42,290 nt of DNA from a virus. Positions within the stretch are counted from its first letter, which is position 1. Each line of letters begins with the position of its first letter. The notes under the pieces were generated by a model that saw only the letters and a program-made list of their open reading frames with translations, did not search any database and was not told the DNA's origin. A program made the translations under genes and the position numbers. Location: the IMG/VR virus record IMGVR_UViG_3300008262_002979, positions 1 to 42,290 of that record. One strand, written 5' to 3'. Positions 6,472 through 11,434 of this stretch are shown piece after piece.

Positions 6472-6542
6472 GGTGACTATCGGGATTTGAACCCGAACTA
6501 CCAGAGTCACAGTCTAGGTTGCTACCATTACAACATAGCCAC
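6472..6542 (-). tRNA. tRNA-His(GTG), CCA not encoded
   Basis: Acceptor GTGGCTA/TAGTCAC, anticodon stem-loop CTAGA CTGTGAC TCTGG, T-arm TCGGG TTCAAAT CCCGA and C73. The next bases are CCT, not CCA, and the base before G1 is T rather than G. It is the clearest array member lacking an encoded CCA. Confidence 0.85.
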
Positions 6543-6562
6543 ACCTAATAAGTCTAGATTAT

Positions 6563-6636
6563 TGGCACCCGGAGTAGGAATCGAACCTACAATAGCAGAG
6601 TCAAAGTCTGTTGTGTTACCACTACACTATCCGGGA
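6563..6636 (-). tRNA. tRNA-Gln(TTG)
   Basis: Anticodon stem-loop ACAGA CTTTGAC TCTGC, T-arm GTAGG TTCGATT CCTAC, G73 and CCA. The 1-72 pair is T-T, a weak first pair as is typical of tRNA-Gln. Confidence 0.88.
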
Positions 6637-6645
6637 ATAATAAAA

Positions 6646-6703
6646 CAGGATACTATTTTGTTTTCATTTACAGTGAAATTTTTGAATTTGCTGTTAGTAT
6701 CCT
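6646..6703 (-). ncRNA. 58-nt double-stem element, tRNA-like geometry (copy 1)
   Basis: On minus, a 7-bp outer stem AGGATAC/GTATCCT is followed by conserved ACAGCAAATTCAAAAA, then a 5-bp stem TTTCA/TGAAA with 7-nt loop CTGTAAA (an anticodon-like GTA with U33), then 8 nt to the outer stem. It has a sister at 7315-7370 with compensating base changes. There is no T-arm and no CCA. Terminator-like Us follow. Confidence 0.5.
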
Positions 6704-6707
6704 AAAC

Positions 6708-6782
6708 TGGTTGCCTGTACAAGAATCGAACTTGTGTCGGTCGATTATCAGTCGACTGCTCTAGCCATTGAGCTAACGGGCA
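6708..6782 (-). tRNA. tRNA-Ile(GAT)
   Basis: Acceptor TGCCCGT/ACAGGCA, D-arm GCTCAATGGCTAGAGC, anticodon stem-loop GTCGA CTGATAA TCGAC, A73 and CCA. Confidence 0.92.
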
Positions 6783-6845
6783 AAAATTTGTGCTGGGTAG
6801 GTGCTCCAGCGACGATCGTCTTGATATTATCTCACGCCCCTTGTT

Positions 6846-6920
6846 TGGTGGTACTAAGTGGACTCGAACCACTAACACTCTCCGTATGAAGGAGGAAGAC
6901 TACCATTGTCCTACAGTACC
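6846..6920 (-). tRNA. tRNA-Met(CAT), elongator-type
   Basis: Acceptor GGTACTG/TAGTACC, anticodon loop TTCATAC, T-arm TAGTGG TTCGAGT CCACT, A73 and CCA. A CAT anticodon could also be a lysidine-type Ile tRNA, which sequence alone does not settle. Confidence 0.85.
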
Positions 6921-7048
6921 ATAAGTAAACACACTCGGCTCTCCTTACAACCTTATTCCTGTCTATTCAGGATGAACCTGGCTCAAGTCCAGCGGCTCCC
7001 CTTGGTTGTTTGTATCTGTCAATTCAGATTGAAAGTGTGTTTGCTTAT
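6921..7048 (-). ncRNA. structured inter-tRNA RNA sealed by an inverted repeat
   Basis: Arms 6921-6935 and 7034-7048 pair at 14 of 15 positions and, with flanking tRNA bases, form a 17-bp stem starting CCATAAG. Inside on minus are CTGG-ACTTGAG-CCAG, two similar hairpins ATCTG-AATTGA-CAGAT and TCCTG-AATAGA-CAGGA, and an ACAACC/GGTTGT stem. It fills the whole space between tRNA-Lys(TTT) and tRNA-Met. Its closing stem matches that of 4006-4099. Confidence 0.5.
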
Positions 7049-7121
7049 GGTAGGGGTGCTCGGGAACGATCCGAGTTTTACTGGTTAAAAGCCAGTTACT
7101 TCACCTTAAAGTTTCACCCCC
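7048..7121 (-). tRNA. tRNA-Lys(TTT)
   Basis: Acceptor GGGGGTG/CACCCCT, anticodon stem-loop ACTGG CTTTTAA CCAGT, T-arm CTCGG ATCGTTC CCGAG, A73 and CCA. Confidence 0.9.
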
Positions 7122-7124
7122 ATA

Positions 7125-7199
7125 TGGTCCATGCTCCGAGAATCGAACTCGGTTCCTCCGGTTAAGAGCCGGTTACTTCGCCACTAAAGTTTAGCATGG
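7125..7199 (-). tRNA. tRNA-Lys(CTT)
   Basis: Acceptor CCATGCT/AGCATGG, anticodon loop CTCTTAA in stem CCGG/CCGG, T-arm CCGAG TTCGATT CTCGG, A73 and CCA. It shares its 5' half with a fragment near 7250-7275. Confidence 0.9.
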
Positions 7200-7314
7200 G
7201 TGTTCGTATTGATATTATCTTTTACGTGCCACCTTAGACCATACGGGGATCTAAGGGACACTAAAGTTTAGCTGAGCTTCGCTTCATTGTGTTCTCCTTG
7301 AACATTATTAAAAA
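7200..7314 (-). other. spacer with tRNA-Lys fragment and hairpin
   Basis: The minus strand contains GCTAAACTTTAGTG (about 7260-7273), identical to the 5' part of the adjacent tRNA-Lys(CTT), without the rest of a cloverleaf. A perfect 7-bp hairpin CCTTAGA/TCTAAGG follows. It also carries AGATAATATCAA (7209-7220), repeated at 6821-6832. It is probably a decayed tRNA copy. Confidence 0.4.
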
Positions 7315-7370
7315 CAGGATGCTTATTTTTCAATTAAAAGTTGAATTTTTGAATTTGCTGTTCGCATCCT
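7315..7370 (-). ncRNA. 56-nt double-stem element, tRNA-like geometry (copy 2)
   Basis: Outer stem AGGATGC/GCATCCT, the same conserved ACAGCAAATTCAAAAA as copy 1, inner stem TTCAA/TTGAA and 7-nt loop CTTTTAA (anticodon-like TTT), then 6 nt to the outer stem. Relative to copy 1 both stems carry paired changes, for example A-T to G-C in the outer stem. Confidence 0.5.
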
Positions 7371-7375
7371 TAACT

Positions 7376-7450
7376 TGGTGGAGGCCGAGGGAATCGAACC
7401 CTTCTAGACAGTATGCTTGCAAGGCAAACCCGTAGCCCACTACTGCCCCC
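7376..7450 (-). tRNA. tRNA-Ala(TGC)
   Basis: Anticodon stem-loop TTTGC CTTGCAA GCATA, T-loop TTCGATT, A73 and CCA. The acceptor GGGGGCA/GGCCTCC contains a G3-T70 pair, the alanine identity element, and a mismatch at the base of the stem. Confidence 0.87.
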
Positions 7451-7534
7451 ATTATAGAAACACATTTAAACAGTCCTTCAACGCTCGGACGCTATCTCCC
7501 TGCCGCAGGGCGGATCTGTATGTGCTTCTATAAT
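7451..7534 (-). ncRNA. structured inter-tRNA RNA sealed by an inverted repeat
   Basis: Arms ATTATAGAAACACA (7451-7464) and TGTGCTTCTATAAT (7521-7534) pair with one G-U and extend by two bases into each flanking tRNA, giving a 16-bp stem. Inside is CCCTG-CGG-CAGGG. It exactly fills the gap between tRNA-Asn and tRNA-Ala. Confidence 0.5.
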
Positions 7535-7611
7535 GGCTGTCCGACTAGGGATCGAACCTAGCTCATTCTTCGTTAACAGCGAAGCGCCTACACCATGCTT
7601 GCTCTCGGACA
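7534..7611 (-). tRNA. tRNA-Asn(GTT)
   Basis: Acceptor TGTCCGA/TCGGACA, anticodon stem-loop CTTCG CTGTTAA CGAAG, T-arm CTAGG TTCGATC CCTAG, G73 and CCA. Confidence 0.92.
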
Positions 7612-7619
7612 ATAAATTT

Positions 7620-7694
7620 TGGCGCCGTAGATGGGAATCGAACCCACCTAAGTCTCGCAGACAACGAGTCACCCTCCCAGAGAGCTACTACGGC
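7620..7694 (-). tRNA. tRNA-Asp(GTC), second copy, atypical loop
   Basis: Acceptor GCCGTAG/CTACGGC, T-arm GTGGG TTCGATT CCCAT, G73 and CCA. The anticodon loop TTGTCTG has T37 where a purine is expected, and the outermost anticodon pair is A-A. GTC is the best reading. Confidence 0.75.
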
Positions 7695-7698
7695 ATAT

Positions 7699-7773
7699 TG
7701 GTACTCCGAACGGGTTTCGATCCCGCTTCTCCAACTTGAAAGGCTGGCGTCCTAGCCACTAGACGACCGGAGT
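7699..7773 (-). tRNA. tRNA-Glu(TTC), second copy
   Basis: Acceptor ACTCCGG/TCGGAGT, anticodon stem-loop CCAGC CTTTCAA GTTGG, D-arm GTCTAGTGGCTAGGAC, A73 and CCA. It differs widely in sequence from the Glu gene at 2833. Confidence 0.9.
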
Positions 7774-7779
7774 ATAATT

Positions 7780-7868
7780 TGGTGGACCGTAAAGGAATCG
7801 AACCTAACTGCCGCCACCCTACATATTAATGGCAACGGATTTACAGTCCGCCGTAGGGAATACGATCC
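7780..7868 (-). tRNA. tRNA-Tyr(GTA)-like, D-arm missing
   Basis: Acceptor GGATCGT/ACGGTCC, perfect anticodon arm GCGGA CTGTAAA TCCGT, T-loop TTCGATT, A73 and CCA. Only about 8 nt (TCCCTACG) occupy the D-arm position, and the enlarged variable region contains GTAGGG, which can pair with CCCTAC there. It is either a decayed tRNA or an alternative fold. Confidence 0.6.
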
Positions 7869-8084
7869 AAAACACACTCTTTCGAATGTGCATATTAAAA
7901 CATACTAATAACGCCACTATGTGTACTGTACTATGAGTACAGCCGTCCCTTTCAGTATGCTTTAATATACTAGATTTTTCACACCACAAAAGGTGCTTCA
8001 TCCTTAGTACCGCCCGTTTGCTCTGTGTTTTAAGTGCAGAGCCAGGACCTCGTTTCCTGTATGTTCACACTTTGCGGTCTACAA
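7869..8084 (-). other. structured non-coding stretch at array start
   Basis: Arms 7893-7906 and 7954-7967 (TATTAAAACATACT with AGTATGCTTTAATA, one G-U) enclose a perfect 7-bp hairpin CTGTACT-ATG-AGTACAG at 7926-7942. A second hairpin GCTCTG/CAGAGC lies at 8020-8042. No gene or tRNA seen. It resembles the other sealed spacers. Confidence 0.4.
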
Positions 8085-8240
8085 TTACCCTTGAGCAATC
8101 TCGCGCTTTCTAACAGCTAGACTATACACTCTTGCACGTTCTGCCTTTTCCAGGATCATCTTACGAAAATCCTGTGGAGTCATTGTGTGCTTCTGCGTAT
8201 ACTCTGCTTCTAGTTGTTTCTTCTTATCTTTATCTATCAT
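8085..8240 (-). CDS. 51-aa basic protein at head of tRNA array
   Basis: The ORF starts MIDKDKKKQLEAEYTQ and ends AVRKREIAQG. It is highly charged and helical, with no recognised domain. The ATG follows ACAAAGGTT, a weak ribosome-binding site that lies in the 3' arm of a TTTGTTGC/GCAACAAA hairpin just after the terminator at 8257-8290. It would be translated from read-through transcripts entering the array. Confidence 0.5.
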   Translation of the reverse strand: MIDKDKKKQLEAEYTQKHTMTPQDFRKMILEKAERARVYSLAVRKREIAQG

Positions 8241-8256
8241 AACCTTTGTTGCGAGC

Positions 8257-8290
8257 AACAAAAAACCCCAGGGTGTTTAGTCCTGGGGTC
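8257..8290 (-). terminator. rho-independent terminator or attenuator
   Basis: On minus, ACCCCAGG and CCTGGGGT arms with an ACTAAACAC loop are followed by TTTTTT. It lies downstream of three strong promoters and upstream of the tRNA array, so it may limit rather than abolish array transcription. Confidence 0.8.
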
Positions 8291-8314
8291 CTTGGAGTGT
8301 TGTTGTGTATTTGG

Positions 8315-8503
8315 TTACACTACGGTCCTCCGGGACCCCTGGCAAATCTCTGGTGTGCGATCATAACTTGACAGTCCATTAATCGATAACCAAGAGCAGG
8401 CTATTACACCTACCTGTTTGGGCATCGTATTAAACTGATGTCTGTTAAATGATTGCATTTTGTTTCTCTTAAATCTCTTTAAAAATTTGTTAGTAAGCAC
8501 CAT
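8315..8503 (-). CDS. possible 62-aa basic protein or leader RNA
   Basis: An ORF starting MVLTNKFLKRFKRNK lies between the triple promoters and the terminator. The upstream GCAGGCA is a poor ribosome-binding site and I see no family. The same ~260-nt segment could instead be a small non-coding RNA ending at the 8257-8290 terminator. Confidence 0.25.
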   Translation of the reverse strand: MVLTNKFLKRFKRNKMQSFNRHQFNTMPKQVGVIACSWLSINGLSSYDRTPEICQGSRRTVV

Positions 8504-8624
8504 TGCCTGCTAACTTGTATCTATTATAGCGTCTTTCAACGCCCCTGTCAACATGTTTTGGAATTCTTTTTTGTTGTATTTTTACAACACTGTTGAACAC
8601 CTTGCTTGCTAACTTGTTTCTATT
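8498..8624 (-). repeat. imperfect direct repeat of promoter-start regions
   Basis: Segments 8498-8525 and 8598-8624 are near-identical on minus: AATAGATACAAGTTAGCA and AATAGAAACAAGTTAGCA, each followed by a GCAA...GGTG. Each begins at the -10 of one promoter, so promoter plus initial transcribed region was duplicated. Confidence 0.7.
8523..8551 (-). promoter_or_regulatory. consensus sigma70 promoter (proximal)
   Basis: TTGACA (8546-8551), 17-bp spacer, TATAAT (8523-8528), a perfect consensus. First of three promoters firing toward the tRNA array. Confidence 0.85.
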
Positions 8625-8650
8625 GTACAGTTAATTAGTCTCTGTGTCAA
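8622..8650 (-). promoter_or_regulatory. sigma70 promoter (middle)
   Basis: TTGACA (8645-8650), 17-bp spacer, TACAAT (8622-8627). Paralogous to the proximal promoter. Confidence 0.82.
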
Positions 8651-8708
8651 CCTCTATTTGCAAATCTGGCAAATAAATTTTTCACAGGCACTTTTTAACA
8701 GTCTCTCT

Positions 8709-8737
8709 ATTATAAGAGTATTTATACTTCTTGTCAA
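8709..8737 (-). promoter_or_regulatory. consensus sigma70 promoter (distal)
   Basis: TTGACA (8732-8737), 17-bp spacer, TATAAT (8709-8714). The spacer contains TATAAATA, a T4-late-type box, so early and late signals may overlap. Confidence 0.85.
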
Positions 8738-8761
8738 GAACCATGTGATAATGTGGCTTTT

Positions 8762-9250
8762 TTACAACAAAATAATTTTTACTGCTTGGTCCACTGTTAT
8801 ATAGTCACTAGGAGTAAAGTTTGGATACTTTTTTAGAATAGCTTCAGTACCAACATACCCGAACCATTTGTAAACAACCTTGCATCTCCATCCTTGTAAT
8901 GAGTCAGTCATATGCTTTAGTGCAAGTTTTTCTGCTTGATAATTTAGTAAGACATGTCGATGATCCGGTATTTTAATCTCAGCTATACGACTACCAACAT
9001 TGATAATAGTTTTATCTAAATATTTCCACTCACGGAATAAGTCAATTAACAAGTGTGTCTGGCCAAACTCACTGTGTGCATTATTAATGAACATATCACA
9101 GTCACGCGACTCTTCTATTATCCTAACTCTATCAGATTTAGAGTTAATATCATATCCGGTAGATTTGCTAAATCCAATAACATTAGGACTAAGGTGTTGA
9201 TATAATCCCGCACCTATTCCTGATGTATGTCCAGTTACTGCTATTTTCAT
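8762..9250 (-). CDS. short-chain dehydrogenase/reductase (SDR), compact
   Basis: 162 aa with a Rossmann signature TGHTSGIG (residues ~6-13), an NNAH motif after strand 4, a candidate catalytic Ser in INVGSR, and a YQAEK Y-x3-K pair. Shorter than the usual ~250 aa, lacking most of the C-terminal substrate lobe. The substrate is unknown. It starts by an ATGA overlap with the upstream oxygenase gene, so the two are co-translated and may act on one substrate. Confidence 0.78.
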   Translation of the reverse strand: MKIAVTGHTSGIGAGLYQHLSPNVIGFSKSTGYDINSKSDRVRIIEESRDCDMFINNAHSEFGQTHLLIDLFREWKYLDKTIINVGSRIAEIKIPDHRHVLLNYQAEKLALKHMTDSLQGWRCKVVYKWFGYVGTEAILKKYPNFTPSDYITVDQAVKIILL

Positions 9251-9732
9251 TTTTCAACAATACCAACTAGGTGTAATCTTGGGCTGGACGAGCAATTCAT
9301 AAATGTATGAAGTTTAGTAGTATCTACCCAATAAACACTACCTACAGGTAAATGTGAAATTAATCCTTGTTTAAAAACAAAATAGCATTCAGGATTAGTT
9401 ATTATTGGCACATGTATTCTCGGAGTGTCATCTTTATGTATGCTATAACAAGCATACGGACCGATCCACATTAATCTAGTTTTAAGTAATTTATAATTGT
9501 TAATTACTTCTTCAAAAATAGTATCTTTAAAAAATGGATTTAGGTTAATGTAATCAAGTTCTTGCCCACGATTTTTTCCAACTGCACTAGTCCACGGATC
9601 GTCGTCCGTTTTATGCTGAAGACTTGTTTGCTTGCCTTTATGCCCGTATTCTGTCCATTGAATATCTTTTTCTAATCGGGTGTATTCGTCAAGTAGTGGT
9701 TGTACATCAATATGCGATAATAGTTTAATCAT
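9247..9732 (-). CDS. Asp/Asn beta-hydroxylase-like oxygenase
   Basis: 161 aa. The cupin iron site is seen as YSIHKDDTPRIHVPI, with the distal His in GSVYWVDTTKLHTFMN and Arg in SPRLHLVGIV. This is the Asp/Asn beta-hydroxylase layout (H-x-D, then H, then R). The substrate is unknown. It overlaps the SDR gene by 4 nt. Just upstream is the terminator of the ahpCD module. Confidence 0.75.
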   Translation of the reverse strand: MIKLLSHIDVQPLLDEYTRLEKDIQWTEYGHKGKQTSLQHKTDDDPWTSAVGKNRGQELDYINLNPFFKDTIFEEVINNYKLLKTRLMWIGPYACYSIHKDDTPRIHVPIITNPECYFVFKQGLISHLPVGSVYWVDTTKLHTFMNCSSSPRLHLVGIVEK

Positions 9733-9735
9733 AAT

Positions 9736-9757
9736 AAAAGGAACCGGAGTTCCTTTT
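9736..9757 (-). terminator. terminator of ahpC-ahpD
   Basis: AAAAGGAAC-TCCG-GTTCCTTTT hairpin with its own T-rich 3' arm, between the ahpD stop and the next start. Confidence 0.75.
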
Positions 9758-9759
9758 AT

Positions 9760-10236
9760 TTAACTGTTTAGTACCTTAGCGACACTATTCATAACACTAG
9801 CAATACGCCCAATGTCCCGAAGATTTTCTACAGTATAGCCTTCTGTCTTCAATGTTTCGTAATGTGCCTTAACACAGAAGTGACACTTGCCCACAATACT
9901 TGCGGCAAGACTGAATGCTTCGAAGTTTGACTTAGTAGTTCCGCCATGACTAGCAATAGCGTTCATGCGTAACTGTGCTGGAATACCTTTTAAGTCTAAA
10001 CCAATCATCTCAACATATGGATACCATACATTGTTTGCCGAGTCTGCGTGAACAGGAGCATCGGCTAACATAACAGCAAGTACCTTTCCATTGCCAGTTG
10101 CAGCGAGTGCGGCCACGGCACATCCCATAGCAACATCTGCATCTAAAGTACTACGCAGTAGAACAGCATCAAGATTTAACTTGGTGTCCTTTGCGTAGTC
10201 TGGCAACGCTGTTTTAATTGCGTCAATAAATGCCAT
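9760..10236 (-). CDS. ahpD: AhpD-like alkylhydroperoxidase (CMD family)
   Basis: 158 aa of the carboxymuconolactone decarboxylase/AhpD fold. The redox-active CHFC (CKCHFCVKAH region, residues ~118-125) is followed by the conserved His, with an acidic residue upstream in SNFEAFS. AhpD recycles AhpC using lipoyl or related thiols. The start overlaps the ahpC stop, so they form one operon. Together they would detoxify peroxides in the infected cell. Close resemblance to bacterial AhpD suggests capture from a host. Confidence 0.88.
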   Translation of the reverse strand: MAFIDAIKTALPDYAKDTKLNLDAVLLRSTLDADVAMGCAVAALAATGNGKVLAVMLADAPVHADSANNVWYPYVEMIGLDLKGIPAQLRMNAIASHGGTTKSNFEAFSLAASIVGKCHFCVKAHYETLKTEGYTVENLRDIGRIASVMNSVAKVLNS

Positions 10237-10775
10237 TATAGAGTCTCACCACCAACTGTACGGTTACAAGCACACAGTTCACCTGTTTGCAATGCGTCCA
10301 ATACACGAAGTGTTTCTTCTGGGCTACGACCCACATTCAAATTGTTAACTGTAACGTGCTGGATTTCATTGCTTGGGTCAACAATGAATGTGGCGCGAAG
10401 TGCGGCACCTGCTGGAGCATAGAACACACCCAACTGTTCAATCAAACTCAACTCACCACGTTGTGTGTCAGCAAATTGTGTGTGAGTAATCTTCTTCAAA
10501 TCAGCATGAGCTGTTTGCCAGCTAACTTTACAGAACTCATTGTCTGTTGAACCTGTGAGCAACACTGCATCACGGTCAGCAAAGTCCTGTGCTAGCTTAT
10601 CATAGGCTACAATCTCTGTAGGGCAAACGAATGTAAAATCTTTTGGATAGTAAACGATTACTTTCCATTTACCTGGAAAGCTCTCATCTGTAATGGTGAA
10701 GAATGCATCTTCTGGTTGTCCTGGCTTAACACCTGTGACTGCGAATTTTTCTAATTTGTCGCCAACTGTTTTCAT
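10236..10775 (-). CDS. ahpC: AhpC-type peroxiredoxin
   Basis: 179 aa. The peroxidatic Cys lies in DFTFVCPTEI (residue ~51) and a C-terminal Cys pair in ELCACNR includes the resolving Cys. Thioredoxin-fold peroxiredoxin reducing H2O2 and organic peroxides, probably recycled by the adjacent AhpD. ATG preceded by AAAGGAG. A perfect 16-bp palindrome lies upstream (10857-10872) near a TACAAT -10 (10831-10836), suggesting regulated expression. A peroxiredoxin pair is unusual in a phage. Confidence 0.92.
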   Translation of the reverse strand: MKTVGDKLEKFAVTGVKPGQPEDAFFTITDESFPGKWKVIVYYPKDFTFVCPTEIVAYDKLAQDFADRDAVLLTGSTDNEFCKVSWQTAHADLKKITHTQFADTQRGELSLIEQLGVFYAPAGAALRATFIVDPSNEIQHVTVNNLNVGRSPEETLRVLDALQTGELCACNRTVGGETL

Positions 10776-10856
10776 TTGTTTCTCCTTTGTGTGTGAAATG
10801 AATATTAAGAACTTTGTGTTCTATGTTTATATTGTACTATTATTTACACTATAAAC

Positions 10857-10872
10857 CTATGGTTTTCCATAG
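10857..10872. promoter_or_regulatory. palindromic operator candidate upstream of ahpC
   Basis: CTATGGTTTTCCATAG is a perfect inverted repeat about 20 bp upstream of a TACAAT -10 for ahpC. ATAG/CTAT half-sites recall OxyR targets but the spacing is not canonical, so the regulator is unknown. Confidence 0.45.
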
Positions 10873-10917
10873 TTTTTGACTAATATATATTAATGATGTC
10901 AATAGGAAAAATCAATA

Positions 10918-11337
10918 AAGGTCTAAAGACCAATGCTCACTTGCGATCGCATTATTTTTCTTTCTTTAAGTTTTGTTAGATTGTGAAGTCATACGGCACC
11001 CATATAATGAGCGCCGTTTCATGTTTGTTGAGTTGATCGTACACACGTTAGCAGAGAGTATTTGATTGTCCACGCTTCTGGGCTCTGTACCTTACCCCAC
11101 TCTCTACGATTTTTAAACTAGCCTCGGTGCCATTGCTAGTATGAGCGTATTGGAAATCTGCAACTGTTACGACTAAGAAAACGTTGCTCACAGTGGTGAG
11201 ACGTTTAAGCATCCTTTCGGGTAGTTCTTAGAAGATGCCGGCGCGAAGCGGCGGGGTATTGGGTCACACATCAGAACCTTACCCAGCAGAATATTAACCG
11301 GCCTGCTAACCTTTTGTCGAGCTGAACTGTCTGTGTG
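10918..11337 (-). ncRNA. candidate large structured RNA (~0.4 kb)
   Basis: This non-coding stretch is dense in perfect nested complements: CTAAGAA/TTCTTAG (11173-11179, 11225-11231) enclosing AAACGT/ACGTTT and CTCAC/GTGAG; ATCGTA/TACGAT (11036-11041, 11105-11110) enclosing GAGAGT/ACTCTC; ACTAGC/GCTAGT; and a terminal ACGGC/GCCGT hairpin. A TATAAT (11344-11349) lies at its 5' edge and a GGTCT-TTAGACC hairpin with T-rich tail at its 3' edge. It is comparable in style to phage-borne ornate RNAs such as GOLLD or ROOL, but I cannot show homology. Confidence 0.55.
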
Positions 11338-11390
11338 TTCTTTATTATACACGGTTAGCCAAATTTGGTCATTCTTTTTGATTGGTTACC

Positions 11391-11418
11391 CAAAAGAAAA
11401 GGCTCCGAAGAGCCTTTG
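11391..11418 (-). terminator. rho-independent terminator
   Basis: AAAGGCTC-TTCG-GAGCC followed by TTTTCTTTT on minus, just after the stop of the DUF4214-like gene. Confidence 0.85.
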
Positions 11419-11434
11419 TTCTAGTATTTGTAAA

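Noticed and set aside
6454-7088. Plus-strand ORFs over the array (83 and 60 aa)
   Set aside because: Antisense to tRNA genes, with peptides such as GVGIEPTI that are translations of reversed T-arms.
2695-7534. CRISPR array
   Set aside because: The inverted-repeat arms differ between elements and there are no regular repeats with spacers of equal size; no cas genes are present.
10918-11337. RNase P RNA or a second tmRNA
   Set aside because: I could not find the conserved RNase P core or any T-loop and tag frame in this stretch.
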